DNA of 46,348 nt from Mycolicibacterium xanthum (lineage in GTDB: Bacteria; Actinomycetota; Actinomycetes; Mycobacteriales; Mycobacteriaceae), in contig NZ_JAIFZS010000031.1 in the NCBI RefSeq assembly GCF_019710635.1, positions 1-46,348 of the forward strand, written 5' to 3'. The first letter of the stretch is position 1; every line of letters starts with the position of its first letter. Below, piece by piece: positions 16,599 to 25,073 of this stretch. The notes beneath the pieces were generated by a model. The model ran no database searches, had not been told where the DNA came from, and saw only the letters and a list, made by a program, of their open reading frames with translations. The position numbers and the translations under genes are program-made.

Positions 16599-17234
16599 GT
16601 GGCCGAAGATCCGTCCGGACGTCAACGCATGGTCGCGGGCGCGGCCGACATGATCAGCCGCCGCGGCCTCAACGCGACGAGCGTGCGCGAACTGGCCAAA
16701 CACACCAAGGCGCCGCTGGGCTCGACCTATCACTACTTCCCCGGCGGCAAGTACGATCTCGCGACCGAAGCAGTGCGCTGGGCCGACGACCTCACCATGG
16801 GCGTGCTGACCGAGGAACTTGCCGCGGGCCCGCAGGCCGGACTCTCCGCTTTTCTGTCCCTATGGCGAAACATCGTTCTCAACAGCGATTTTCACGCCGG
16901 ATGTCCGGTCTTGGCGGTATCGGTGGAAGACCTGCCCGAGGAACACGACACACCTCGGAAAGCCGCCGCAGAAGCGTTTCAGCGGTGGACGTCGCTGCTG
17001 GCCGATTCCCTGCGCGACGCAGGAGCGCCCGCGGATGACGCCGAACAAGGAGCCACGCTCATCGTCGCCGCCGTCGAAGGCACCGTGGCAATGTGTCGCG
17101 CCCAACGCAGCATCACTCCCCTCGACCACGTCACCGCCCAACTCACCCAGATGATCGAGAAGATGCTGCCCGAACTGCCGCCGGCAGCCCGCCCTGCCAC
17201 TGCACGGCGCCGCAAGAAGACGCCGAGGCGATGA
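16599..17234 (+). CDS. TetR-family transcriptional regulator
   Basis: A 211-residue regulator starting at GTG 16599 with AAGGAG seven bases upstream. The helix-turn-helix is clear (ISRRGLNATSVRELAKHTKA, then PLGSTYHYFPGGK), close to the LmrA/YxaF branch, whose C-terminal domain this also resembles (FHAGCPVLAVSVE). It very likely binds the two 18-base palindromes between itself and the divergent dehydrogenase and represses both genes. The C-terminus is a basic tail (PATARRRKKTPRR). The ligand is unknown; an alcohol, aldehyde or drug-like compound is plausible. Confidence 0.9.
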   Translation: MAEDPSGRQRMVAGAADMISRRGLNATSVRELAKHTKAPLGSTYHYFPGGKYDLATEAVRWADDLTMGVLTEELAAGPQAGLSAFLSLWRNIVLNSDFHAGCPVLAVSVEDLPEEHDTPRKAAAEAFQRWTSLLADSLRDAGAPADDAEQGATLIVAAVEGTVAMCRAQRSITPLDHVTAQLTQMIEKMLPELPPAARPATARRRKKTPRR

Positions 17235-17322
17235 CATGACAACCACCGCCCGAACGGGCGCCGGGGCACCGCTTGCGCCGGCCGCAGAGACCCGCGGTCG
17301 GCGCGGCCGTCCCTATCGTATT

Positions 17323-17337
17323 GATATCATTGATATC
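17323..17337. promoter_or_regulatory. Operator of the third vapBC pair
   Basis: GATATCA-T-TGATATC is a perfect 15-base palindrome, followed at once by the GGGAGG ribosome site and the ATG at 17352. It probably overlaps the promoter and is the autoregulatory site of the pair. Confidence 0.65.
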
Positions 17338-17351
17338 GGGAGGTAGATCGC

Positions 17352-17579
17352 ATGGCTGATGTGTTGATCAGAGGACTGTCCGACGCAGCGGTGGCGCACA
17401 TCGACGCCGCCGCGGCGGCGCGGGGACTGTCGCGGCAGGAGTATCTGCGCCGACGGTTCGAGGCGGAGCGATCAGAGGCGCAACCCCAGAGCAAGCTCAC
17501 GCTCGAGGACATGCGTCGCGCAGCCGACGCCGCTGCGGATCTCGACGATCCAGCGGTGATGGAGCGCGCGTGGCGGTGA
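17352..17579 (+). CDS. vapB: VapB-type antitoxin, ribbon-helix-helix
   Basis: A 75-residue protein from ATG 17352. The N-terminus [20 protein letters not shown] followed by [16 protein letters not shown] is a typical ribbon-helix-helix DNA-binding domain of FitA/VapB antitoxins. The tail ([19 protein letters not shown]) resembles toxin-wrapping helices. It overlaps the toxin gene by 10 bases, so the two are translated together. Regulation is probably through the palindrome at 17323. Confidence 0.88.
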   Translation: MADVLIRGLSDAAVAHIDAAAAARGLSRQEYLRRRFEAERSEAQPQSKLTLEDMRRAADAAADLDDPAVMERAWR

Positions 17580-17983
17580 CCACGTGGCTCATCGACAAGT
17601 CGGCCTACACCCGCATCGGAAGTTCACCGGACGCCGATCTCTGGATAGACCGGATCGAACGTGGGCTGGTACGAATCAGCACCGTGACCCGCCTCGAGAT
17701 CGGCTACTCGTTTCGCACGGCGGCGCAAGCGCGCCTCGAGGTCGTATCGCCACCACTCTCGCTCATGCCGGTCGAGTACCTGACGCCCGCAGTAGAAGAC
17801 CGAGCCGTCGAGGTGCAGCTGATGCTGTCCGATCGCGGCCAGCACCGTGCGCCGTCGATTCCCGACCTCCTCGTGGCCGCCACCGCCGAAATCGCGGCAC
17901 ACACAGTTCTCGCTCATGACAAGGACTTCGAAGTGATCGCACAGGTTTCCGGACAGCCCGTCGAACGCCTCCGCATGCTCTGA
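17570..17983 (+). CDS. vapC: VapC-type PIN-domain ribonuclease toxin
   Basis: A 137-residue PIN domain from GTG 17570. The acidic active-site residues are D9 (WLIDKSAY), E43 (TRLEIGYS), D99 (SIPDLLVAA) and D117 (LAHDKDFE). LIDKSAY with an aromatic residue is common in one group of mycobacterial VapC toxins. It should act as an Mg2+-dependent RNase held in check by the overlapping antitoxin. It is complete, and distinct from the two VapC proteins at the left end. Confidence 0.9.
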   Translation: MAVTTWLIDKSAYTRIGSSPDADLWIDRIERGLVRISTVTRLEIGYSFRTAAQARLEVVSPPLSLMPVEYLTPAVEDRAVEVQLMLSDRGQHRAPSIPDLLVAATAEIAAHTVLAHDKDFEVIAQVSGQPVERLRML

Positions 17984-18043
17984 AGGTGTCGCGCAAGTAC
18001 GCGTAGCGGCGACTGCCGCCTTGCCATCTGATTCGATGACTGT

Positions 18044-18049
18044 CAATAT
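18044..18049 (+). promoter_or_regulatory. -10 element of the ars operon
   Basis: CAATAT ends six bases before the arsR ATG, so the transcript should begin at or next to the start codon (leaderless). ATCGATG and a nearby TTCGATG give a partly symmetric context that may be the ArsR site; its exact borders are not visible. Confidence 0.5.
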
Positions 18050-18055
18050 CGATGC

Positions 18056-18424
18056 ATGTCGAAATCAGGTGGGCTGGACCCCGACGCCGAGGTGTGCTGC
18101 CCGCCGGGAGCCTTGCTGCACGAACCGCTCTCGGCAACGGCGGCCGCCGACATGGCGGTCAAGCTCAAAGCGCTGGCCGATCCGGTACGCCTGCAGTTGT
18201 TCTCGGCGATCGCCAGCCACGCCGGCGGCGAGGCCTGCGTCTGCGACATCTCGGCCGGCGTCGAGGTCTCTCAGCCCACGGTGTCCCACCACCTCAAGGT
18301 GCTGCGCGATGCCGGGCTGCTGACCTCCCAGCGGCGGGCCTCCTGGGTCTACTACGCCGTGGTCCCCGACGCGCTGGCCAGCCTGACCGCCCTGCTCGAT
18401 GCCACGGCCGGAGCCCCCTCATGA
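18056..18424 (+). CDS. arsR: ArsR-family arsenic-responsive repressor
   Basis: A 122-residue winged-helix repressor. The recognition helix region is VEVSQPTVSHHLKVLRDAG. Cysteines sit at C14-C15 near the N-terminus (EVCCPPG) and at C61 and C63 (ACVCDIS) before the DNA-binding helices. An N-terminal Cys pair plus a Cys of the dimer region resembles the As(III)/Sb(III) site described for the corynebacterial ArsR type rather than the E. coli CxC type. It would release the promoter when arsenite binds. The stop overlaps the next start (ATGA), so arsR and acr3 are coupled. Confidence 0.93.
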   Translation: MSKSGGLDPDAEVCCPPGALLHEPLSATAAADMAVKLKALADPVRLQLFSAIASHAGGEACVCDISAGVEVSQPTVSHHLKVLRDAGLLTSQRRASWVYYAVVPDALASLTALLDATAGAPS

Positions 18425-19530
18425 CCGACAGCACCGCCACGACGGCGCCACCGGTCGTCGGCAAGCTCTCCACCCTCGACCGCTTCCTGCCCGTCTGGAT
18501 CGGGGCGGCCATGGTGGCCGGCCTGCTGCTGGGCCGCTGGATCCCCGGCCTGAACATCGCGCTGGAAAAGGTTCAGATCGACGGCATTTCGCTGCCCATC
18601 GCGCTGGGCCTGTTGATCATGATGTACCCGGTCCTGGCCAAGGTGCGCTACGACCGACTCGACTCGGTCACCGGTGACCGCAGGCTGCTGATCTCCTCGC
18701 TGGTGCTCAACTGGCTGCTCGGTCCGGCGCTGATGTTCGCCCTGGCCTGGATGCTGCTGCCCGATCTGCCCGAGTACCGCACCGGGCTGATCATCGTCGG
18801 GCTGGCCCGCTGCATCGCCATGGTCATCATCTGGAACGACCTGGCCTGCGGTGACCGTGAGGCCGCTGCCGTGCTGGTCGCGCTGAACTCGATCTTCCAG
18901 GTCGCGATGTTCGCGGTGCTGGGCTGGTTCTATCTGTCGGTGCTGCCCGGCTGGCTGGGGCTCGAGCAGACGACGATCGACACCTCCCCCTGGCAGATCG
19001 CCAAGTCGGTGCTCATCTTCCTGGGCATCCCGCTGCTGGCCGGCTACCTGTCGCGCCGCATCGGCGAACGCACCAAGGGTCGCGAGTGGTACGAGACGAA
19101 GTTCCTGCCGCGGGTGGGGCCGTGGGCGCTCTACGGGCTGCTGTTCACCATCGTGATTCTCTTTGCCCTGCAGGGTGATCAGATCACCAACCACCCGTGG
19201 GACGTCGCGCGCATCGCGCTGCCGCTGCTGGCCTACTTCGCCATCATGTGGGGCGGGGGCTACCTGCTGGGCACGGCACTGGACTTGGGCTACGAACGCA
19301 CCACCACGCTGGCCTTCACCGCCGCAGGCAACAACTTCGAGCTCGCCATCGCCGTCGCGATCGCCACCTACGGTGCCACCTCCGGACAGGCGCTGGCCGG
19401 CGTCGTCGGTCCGCTCATCGAGGTTCCGGTCCTCGTCGCGCTGGTGTACGTCTCGCTCGCGCTGCGGAAACGCTTCACCCACCACACCTCCCAACACCTG
19501 CCCGAGAACTCGACGACGAGAACGGAGTAA
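18421..19530 (+). CDS. acr3: ACR3-type arsenite efflux permease
   Basis: A 369-residue integral membrane protein with about ten hydrophobic segments. It starts at ATG 18421 within the ATGA overlap with arsR. RCIAMVIIWNDLACGD carries the conserved cysteine essential in ACR3 antiporters, and AAGNNFELAIAVAIATYG is the second signature. It exports arsenite using the proton gradient. It stands between the sensor and the two reductases that make its substrate. The N-terminal 20 residues are Ser/Thr-rich and cytosolic. Confidence 0.93.
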   Translation: MTDSTATTAPPVVGKLSTLDRFLPVWIGAAMVAGLLLGRWIPGLNIALEKVQIDGISLPIALGLLIMMYPVLAKVRYDRLDSVTGDRRLLISSLVLNWLLGPALMFALAWMLLPDLPEYRTGLIIVGLARCIAMVIIWNDLACGDREAAAVLVALNSIFQVAMFAVLGWFYLSVLPGWLGLEQTTIDTSPWQIAKSVLIFLGIPLLAGYLSRRIGERTKGREWYETKFLPRVGPWALYGLLFTIVILFALQGDQITNHPWDVARIALPLLAYFAIMWGGGYLLGTALDLGYERTTTLAFTAAGNNFELAIAVAIATYGATSGQALAGVVGPLIEVPVLVALVYVSLALRKRFTHHTSQHLPENSTTRTE

Positions 19531-19535
19531 CCCCG

Positions 19536-20204
19536 ATGACCGAAACGCCTGTCACCCACCAACTGCGCTCAGACCTGTCCATCGACCAGAAACTGGCGCT
19601 CAAGACCGCCTCGACCCGGTTGCACACCGAGTTCGACCAAACCTTCGGCGCCGAGACCATCGAGCGTTTCCTGCACTCCTCCTACGACCAGTTCGCCGGC
19701 CGCGCCACCGTCCCCAACTTCCTGCCGCTGCTGGCCGAGCGGTTCGCCCGCCAGCGGCTGCACGCGCTGGCGCGGGTCGAGGGCAAGATCAGCGACGGCA
19801 GGCCCATCGTGCTGTTCCTGTGCACCCACAACGCCGGCCGCTCCCAGATGGCCCTCGGGTTCTTCACCCACCTCGCCGGCGACCGGGCCGTCGCCTGGTC
19901 GGGCGGCTCGGAACCCGGCACCGAGATCAACCCGTCGGCGATCGCGGCGATGGCCGAGGTCGGTGTCGACATCACCGGCGAGTACCCCAAACCCTGGACC
20001 GACGAGATCGTCCAGGCCGCGGACGTCGTCGTCACGATGGGGTGCGGGGACGCCTGCCCGATCTTCCCCGGCAAACGCTATGAGAACTGGGAACTCGCGG
20101 ATCCGGCTGGCCAGGACGTCGACGCGGTGCGGCCCATCCGCGACGACATCGAGGAACGCATCCGTCGGTTGCTCGACGAACTGAACGTCGCCGTCGCACG
20201 CTAG
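19536..20204 (+). CDS. arsC: Arsenate reductase with N-terminal three-helix domain
   Basis: A 222-residue protein from ATG 19536, five bases after acr3. Residues 1-85 form a helical domain (LALKTASTRLHTEFDQTF ... ERFARQRLHALARVEGK) of the kind found before actinobacterial arsenate reductases. Residues 88-220 are a low-molecular-weight phosphatase fold with P-loop LCTHNAGRSQMA (C96, R102) and a further Cys pair in MGCGDACP. Reduction of arsenate to arsenite in mycobacteria is expected to use mycothiol/mycoredoxin or thioredoxin. The extra cysteines favour an intramolecular disulfide route. Confidence 0.88.
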   Translation: MTETPVTHQLRSDLSIDQKLALKTASTRLHTEFDQTFGAETIERFLHSSYDQFAGRATVPNFLPLLAERFARQRLHALARVEGKISDGRPIVLFLCTHNAGRSQMALGFFTHLAGDRAVAWSGGSEPGTEINPSAIAAMAEVGVDITGEYPKPWTDEIVQAADVVVTMGCGDACPIFPGKRYENWELADPAGQDVDAVRPIRDDIEERIRRLLDELNVAVAR

Positions 20205-20206
20205 CC

Positions 20207-20626
20207 GTGAACCACGGTGAAGGTGCGCGCGGCACGTCGGTGCTGTTCGTCTGCGTGAGCAACGCCGGCAAGTCGGTGATGGCCGCCGGGCTCATGCGGC
20301 AGATCGCCGGCCCGAACATCCGCGTCACCTCGGCCGGCACCCACGCCAAGACCGCCGTCAACGGCCTGTCGGCCCGGGTGCTCGCCGAGGTCGGCGTCGA
20401 TATCAGCGATCACCGGCCCACCCGACTCACCCCGCAGATGCTCGACGACGCCGACCTCGTCGTCCTCGTCGGCAAGCAGGCCGACCTCGACCAGTTCCCG
20501 GGCGTCGCCTTCGAGAGGTGGGACACCGACGAGCCGTCGGAGCGCGGCATCGACGGCATCGAACGGATGCGCCTGATCCGCGACGACATCGCAGATCGGG
20601 CGCGCCTGCTGGCGTCCAGCCTGTGA
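20207..20626 (+). CDS. Second arsenate reductase-like protein, Lys in the P-loop
   Basis: A 139-residue LMW-phosphatase-fold protein from GTG 20207, two bases after the previous stop. The P-loop reads VCVSNAGKSVMA: C16 is kept, but the usual Arg (C-x5-R) is Lys22. DTDEPSERGIDGIERMRLIR is the region of the late catalytic Asp. I recall Lys at this place in a group of actinobacterial ArsC relatives, so it is probably a functional variant rather than decay. Unlike its neighbour it has no helical N-domain and no second Cys pair, suggesting an arsenate-mycothiol transferase type mechanism. It is the last gene of the ars operon. Confidence 0.8.
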   Translation: MNHGEGARGTSVLFVCVSNAGKSVMAAGLMRQIAGPNIRVTSAGTHAKTAVNGLSARVLAEVGVDISDHRPTRLTPQMLDDADLVVLVGKQADLDQFPGVAFERWDTDEPSERGIDGIERMRLIRDDIADRARLLASSL

Positions 20627-20780
20627 CAACCTGGACACCCGCCGCCCGGGGGTGTCAGGTCGCGGCGTTGGAGATCTTCGCGGTCATCCCGCCCGGAGGC
20701 GCAACCGGCGCGGCGACGATATGCTGGCACGATCGGCACCGCCGCCGCCCCGTGTGGCGCCGAGTGCCGAGAAGAGCCAA

Positions 20781-21011
20781 TTGTCCAGGCAGATATACCG
20801 ATTCGAAATCCGATGCGACAGCTGTCAGACCGTCGTCGTGCTGTCGTCCGCCCCTGCCAGGCAGACAACGCGCGATGAGCTGGTCGCGCGACGGCTGCTC
20901 AACGAGGTGCTCGTCGACCTGGGTTGGCTACCGACCACGGCGGGGGCGTTCTGCCGGGAACATGCGCCGTCGGCGCGACAGCGTTTTCACCGCCCGGGAA
21001 GACCGTACTGA
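20781..21011 (+). CDS. Small conserved protein of unknown function (copy 1)
   Basis: A 76-residue protein, TTG start at 20781 (LSRQIYRFEIRCDSC) preceded by GAGAAGAG. It contains CDSC, then VLVDLGWLPTTAGAFCREHA near the end; the two Cys regions could bind a metal. I do not recognise the family. Evidence that it is a gene: a frameshifted relative at 27184-27413 conserves the same start codon, the same C-terminal LLNEVLVDLGWLPTT(A/S)GAFCREHA and similar upstream bases, including a -10-like TATG/TATA. The frame is open upstream to 20652, but the conserved part begins at the TTG. It lies behind the ars operon, separated by 154 bases. Confidence 0.65.
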   Translation: MSRQIYRFEIRCDSCQTVVVLSSAPARQTTRDELVARRLLNEVLVDLGWLPTTAGAFCREHAPSARQRFHRPGRPY

Positions 21012-21105
21012 CCTACGTTGTCGAACCAGGACGCCCCGGGGTCTGCGAGAGCCTTGCGGAACAGCACCCGGTGCATCGCCGTGTCGCGTTTGACACAATC
21101 CGACG

Positions 21106-22764
21106 CTACGGGCCACCCGACTGGTCGTTGTCCGCCCTCGAGCCGATCGGGGTGTCCGCATCGGCGTCCCTCGCCTCTGCTTCCGAGCGGGCGTCGTCGC
21201 CGCTGGCCACCTGATCGGCCAGCTCCAGCCCCGCACCGGCGTAGACGTTGAACGCGATGTCCACCCCGTGATCCTTGGCCCACTGCACCTCGTCGTCATA
21301 GCGGGCCACGGCGGCCACCTGGCCGCTGAACCCGGACACCCGCAGACACTCCAGCGCGGTGACGTTGGCGCCGTGACGCGGCATCGCCAGCACGGCGATG
21401 CGCACCGAGTCCGACCGTTGCATCCGGTTCCAGAAGTCCAGGTCGGTGGCGTCGCCCTCGATCACGTTGAGGCCCGACTCCTTGAGCCGCCCGATCCGGG
21501 GACCGTCGTAGTCGACGCCGACCACCCGCAGGCCGTAGTGGTCGGTCATCCGCTGGTAGGCCGCGAACCCGACCCGGCCCATGCCGATCACCACCACCTC
21601 GGCGTCGCCGGCGTCCAGCGGACGTTCCTCGGGATGCAGCGTGGCCAGGTTCTGGGCGGGCAGGCGCGCCGCGATCTTCTCCACCATCAGATGCCCGCGA
21701 CCGTTGACCAAAGCCGAGGCCACGAAGCTCAACGCGACGGCGATCGATATCTCCACCAGCCACGCCGGCGCCAGCATCCCGGCCGAGACCCCGACCGACA
21801 CCACGATCAGGCCGAACTCGGAGTAGTTCATCAGGCTCAGCCCGGCCAGCAGCGCGGTGCGGTAGCGCAGCTTCATCAGCGCCAGCAACACCACATACCC
21901 GGCCGCCTTGAACGGCAGCAGCGCCACCATCAGCACCGCGATCACGATGGTGGGCAGGTCCGGTAGCCCGGTCAGCCCGATCGACACGAAGAACCCGACC
22001 AGCAGCAGCTCCTTGATGTGGAACAGCGAGCGCGCCAGCTCCGAGGACGCCGGATGCGACGCCAGCAGCACACCGATGACCAGCGCGCCGAGATCCCCCT
22101 TGAGCCCGACCGCGGAGAACAGCGCGTAGCCGGGCACCAGCGCCATCACGATGCCGAACAGCGACTGCATCTCGCCGTGGCCCAGCTTGCTCCAGATCCT
22201 GCGCAGCACCCGGGTCAGCGGCCACAGGCCCACCAGCGCCAGCGCCCACGGGCTGGGCAGGTGGCCGCTGGTGGCGGTCAGGAACACCACCGCGACGATG
22301 TCCTGCATGACCAGGATGCCGATGGCGACGCGCCCGTAGAGGGCATGCGATTCGCCACGCTCCTCGAGCACCTTGACGACGAACACCGTGCTGGAGAACG
22401 ACAGCGCGAAGGCCAGCAGGGCGATGGTCTGCATGCTCTGCCCGACGAGCATCGCCAGCCCCGCCACCGCGGCCAGCCACAGCACCACACCGCCCAGGAC
22501 CACGCTGATGACCATGTGCGCCGATGTGGTCAGCCACACCTCGCGGCGCAGCAGGATGCGGACGTCGAGCTTCAGGCCGATCGCGAAGAGCAACAGCGTG
22601 ACGCCCAGATCCGCCAGGATCTCCAGTTGCGGGACGTGCTCGACGTTGAGCGCGTTGATGACGAAACCCGCCGCCAGAAAACCCACCAACGGCGGCAGGC
22701 GCAACGCCAGGGCAAGGCCGCCGAGACCGAAGGTGATGACCAGATAGATGGCGACAACCGTCAC
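21106..22764 (-). CDS. KefB/RosB-like monovalent cation:proton antiporter
   Basis: A 552-residue membrane protein, GTG 22764 with AAGGGGAG upstream. Residues 1-370 hold about twelve transmembrane helices of the CPA2 family (LLLFAIGLKLDVRILLRREV, ALSFSSTVFVVKVLEERGES, LVMQDIVAVVF). From about 390 a cytosolic TrkA-N/RCK domain starts with VVVIGMGRVGFAAY (Rossmann GxGxxG) and senses nucleotide or redox state. Such proteins exchange K+ for H+, often in electrophile or pH stress. The C-terminal tail is acidic (SEAEARDADADTP). It converges with the small protein gene and is divergent from the MFS gene. Confidence 0.88.
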   Translation of the reverse strand: MTVVAIYLVITFGLGGLALALRLPPLVGFLAAGFVINALNVEHVPQLEILADLGVTLLLFAIGLKLDVRILLRREVWLTTSAHMVISVVLGGVVLWLAAVAGLAMLVGQSMQTIALLAFALSFSSTVFVVKVLEERGESHALYGRVAIGILVMQDIVAVVFLTATSGHLPSPWALALVGLWPLTRVLRRIWSKLGHGEMQSLFGIVMALVPGYALFSAVGLKGDLGALVIGVLLASHPASSELARSLFHIKELLLVGFFVSIGLTGLPDLPTIVIAVLMVALLPFKAAGYVVLLALMKLRYRTALLAGLSLMNYSEFGLIVVSVGVSAGMLAPAWLVEISIAVALSFVASALVNGRGHLMVEKIAARLPAQNLATLHPEERPLDAGDAEVVVIGMGRVGFAAYQRMTDHYGLRVVGVDYDGPRIGRLKESGLNVIEGDATDLDFWNRMQRSDSVRIAVLAMPRHGANVTALECLRVSGFSGQVAAVARYDDEVQWAKDHGVDIAFNVYAGAGLELADQVASGDDARSEAEARDADADTPIGSRADNDQSGGP

Positions 22765-22931
22765 GCGCTGCTCCCCTTGCTCATCCGGTGTGGGCGGCGA
22801 CCGGCTTCATCGACGTCCCCGCAGTGCTGCTGGATTCATACCAAACACCGGGGTCTTGTGCGGGCCGCCGACCGGCCGCACGCAGAGCTATCAGTGTGAC
22901 GCCTTCCTCCAATGGATGGGGCGCCTCACCG

Positions 22932-24230
22932 ATGGCTCGCACGTACTGTCAGACCGTGCGCGATGCCAATGACACAGCATCGGCCCCGGTCGGCGATGAG
23001 GAACGGCGCAGGGTACAGAAGCGCACCCTGACCGTGGTGGTGGCCAGCCAGATCCTCGGCGGCGCCGGACTGGCGGCCGGTATCGCGGTGGGTGCATTGC
23101 TGGCCGAAGACCTGCTCGGAACCGACAGCTTGTCCGGTGTCCCCACGGCGTTGTTCACGCTGGGCGCGGCGACGGCGGCGTTCCTGATCGGCCGGCTCAC
23201 CCAGCGTTGGGGGCGCCGCCTCGGCCTGGGTCTGGGTTTCGCCGCCGGCGGCGTCGGAGCGATCGGGGTCGTGATCGCCGCGGCCACCGACAACGCGCCA
23301 CTACTGTTCGTGTCGCTGTTCGTGTACGGCGCGGGGACGGCGACCAATCTGCAGGCCCGGTATGCCGGAACCGACCTTGCCGATCCATCCCGGCGCGGGA
23401 CGGCGATCAGCGTGGCCTTGGTGGCCACCACCTTCGGGGCTGTCGCCGGACCCAATCTGATCACCCCACTGGGCTCGCTGGCGACCGCGCTGGGACTGCC
23501 GGTGCTGTCCGGTCCGTTCCTGCTGGCCGCCGTCGCTTATCTGGCCGCGGGGATCGTGTTGATGATGCTGCTGCGCCCCGACCCCTACCTGCTGGCCCGC
23601 AGGATCGCCGACGAGATGAGCACCCGTGCGTCCGGCGGCGAACCCGTCGCCGTGCCCCCTCCCGGAAAGGGCGCCTACCTGGGCGCCGCGGTGATGGTCG
23701 TGACCCAGATCGCGATGATCGCGATCATGACCATGACCCCGGTCCACATGCGGGCTCACCATCACGACCTGGCCGCCGTCGGGTTCGTGATCGGTGCGCA
23801 CGTCGCCGCGATGTACCTGCCGTCGCCGATCACCGGAATCCTGGTCGATCGGATCGGGCGGGCCGCGATGACCGTCGCCTCGGGTGTGACGCTGCTGGCC
23901 GCCGGTCTTGTTGCGGCCCTCAGCCCAGGCAGTTCCCTCCCATACCTGACCCTGGCGTTGGTGCTGCTCGGACTGGGGTGGAACTTCGGGCTCATCGCCG
24001 GCACTGCACTGGTGGTGGACGCGACGGTGCCCGACAACCGACCCAGAACCCAGGGCGTCATCGACGTCGGGATCGCACTGTCCGGCGCCGCCGGCGGAGG
24101 CATGTCCGGCGTCGTCATGGCGACCGCCGGATATCCGGTCCTGTCCAGCGCGGGCGGCTTACTCGCGCTGCTGCTCGTTCCCGCCCTGCTGTTGACGCAC
24201 CGCCCCGCCGGCGTCCGAGCCAAGGTGTGA
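22932..24230 (+). CDS. MFS transporter, probable drug or metabolite exporter
   Basis: A 432-residue protein with twelve predicted membrane spans. The loop after span 2 (GRLTQRWGRR) is the MFS motif A, and TNLQARYAGTDLADPSRRG lies in the loop after span 4. A second motif-A-like loop, LVDRIGRAAM, follows span 8. The start is uncertain: ATG 22932 gives the coordinates used here, but GTG 22956 lies seven bases after TACTGT (22944-22949) and may be a leaderless start. Substrate unknown. It is divergent from the KefB-like antiporter. Confidence 0.82.
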   Translation: MARTYCQTVRDANDTASAPVGDEERRRVQKRTLTVVVASQILGGAGLAAGIAVGALLAEDLLGTDSLSGVPTALFTLGAATAAFLIGRLTQRWGRRLGLGLGFAAGGVGAIGVVIAAATDNAPLLFVSLFVYGAGTATNLQARYAGTDLADPSRRGTAISVALVATTFGAVAGPNLITPLGSLATALGLPVLSGPFLLAAVAYLAAGIVLMMLLRPDPYLLARRIADEMSTRASGGEPVAVPPPGKGAYLGAAVMVVTQIAMIAIMTMTPVHMRAHHHDLAAVGFVIGAHVAAMYLPSPITGILVDRIGRAAMTVASGVTLLAAGLVAALSPGSSLPYLTLALVLLGLGWNFGLIAGTALVVDATVPDNRPRTQGVIDVGIALSGAAGGGMSGVVMATAGYPVLSSAGGLLALLLVPALLLTHRPAGVRAKV

Positions 24231-24248
24231 TCGACGGCGGAGCACACG

Positions 24249-24558
24249 TCAGCGGTGTCGGCTCGGGAGGATGTTGTGGTTGATCCGGAACACGTTGTCG
24301 GGATCGCACTGCGCCTTCACCTCAGTCAGCCGGCCGTAGTTCGGACCGCAGGTGGCTTTCACCCGGTCTCGGCCCTCGTCCCTCATGAAGCCCTCGTCCC
24401 TCATGAAGTTGGTATACGCCCCGCCCGCCGAGTACGGATGGGTGGTGTCCCGGTAGTCCACCGTCCAGCGCTTCAGCGCTGGCGCATTCGCCGGATCCGG
24501 GTCGACCCCGACGATGACCTGGGTGGGTGCCCAGCTTGCTCGCCCTGTACACCGAGCT
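24249..24558 (-). pseudogene. Berberine-bridge-type FAD oxidase, C-terminal remnant
   Basis: The reverse frame reads TQVIVGVDPDPANAPALKRW, then HPYSAGGAYTNFMRDEG, GPNYGRLTEVKAQ and DPDNVFRINHNILP. This is the BBE domain that closes FAD-linked oxidases of the berberine bridge group (about 450 residues when complete). A stop lies upstream near 24558 and the FAD-binding domain is absent. An 18-base tandem duplication inserts a second FMRDEG. The fragment faces the end of the MFS gene. Confidence 0.75.
24373..24408. repeat. 18-base tandem duplication inside the oxidase remnant
   Basis: CCCTCGTCCCTCATGAAG occurs twice without a gap (24373-24390 and 24391-24408), identical base for base. In the reverse frame it duplicates a six-residue piece (FMRDEG) and keeps the frame. 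The perfect identity suggests a recent slippage event. Confidence 0.9.
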
Positions 24559-24596
24559 CAACTGCGATCATGGTATGACCAGCGCCCTCAACCACC

Positions 24597-24865
24597 CGCT
24601 ACGAGAGCAAGAACCTGATGTCCGGCCAGTTCGTCGCGCTGTTCGGCAGCGCCGACCGCTACCTCGCGCGGATCGCGGCACTGAGCGGTGAAAATGCCCT
24701 GGCCGAGCGTTATTTCGGCACGGCACTCGACATGGATCGGCGCACGGGATCACTCGCGCATGTCGCCGAGACGCTGGCCAGGCAGGCGGTCTTCTTGGCC
24801 GGTTGCGGTCGCGCCGAGGAGGCCCGGCGATTTGCCGATGAGGCAGCTGCCATCGCCGAACCGAT
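24597..24865 (+). pseudogene. TPR-type regulator, internal fragment
   Basis: The frame reads YESKNLMSGQFVALFGSADR, YLARIAALSGENALAERYFG and ETLARQAVFLAGCGRAEEAR. This is typical of the helical TPR region near the end of large ATPase/LuxR-type regulators in actinobacteria. No ATPase or helix-turn-helix part is present, and at about 24865 the coding resemblance switches to a membrane transporter in other frames. It is a relic, not a stand-alone gene, although ATG 24618 would open a frame of 144 residues. Confidence 0.6.
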
Positions 24866-25052
24866 TCACCGCACTCCTCGACGCAGGCACCGCGATGGTC
24901 TACCCCACCCTGCTCGCCGCCATCGGCGATGTCGCCACCCGCTGTGGTGGGTCCGCGCGGTGTGGGCCGCCGCCGCGATCTCGGTCATCTCGGGTATCAC
25001 AGTCGCCGCCTGCATGTACGAGACACACCCGAGGCCCAGCCTCCCGCGGTGA
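24866..25052 (+). pseudogene. MFS transporter, two frame-shifted C-terminal pieces
   Basis: One frame gives RFTALLDAGTAMVYPTLLAA and IGDVAT, matching the GTAMVYPTLLAAI-DVA motif of a common actinobacterial MFS group. A second frame then gives RAVWAAAAISVISGITVAA and CMYETHPR, which resembles the last membrane helix and end of the same group. The middle part is deleted and the frame is broken. It is unrelated in frame and sequence to the intact MFS gene at 22932. Confidence 0.55.
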
Positions 25053-25073
25053 CACGGGTAAGCAGCGGGCGGG

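Noticed and set aside
22788..22931. N-terminal extension of the MFS transporter
   Set aside because: The extra 48 codons cover the divergent promoter region and are hydrophilic without family similarity.
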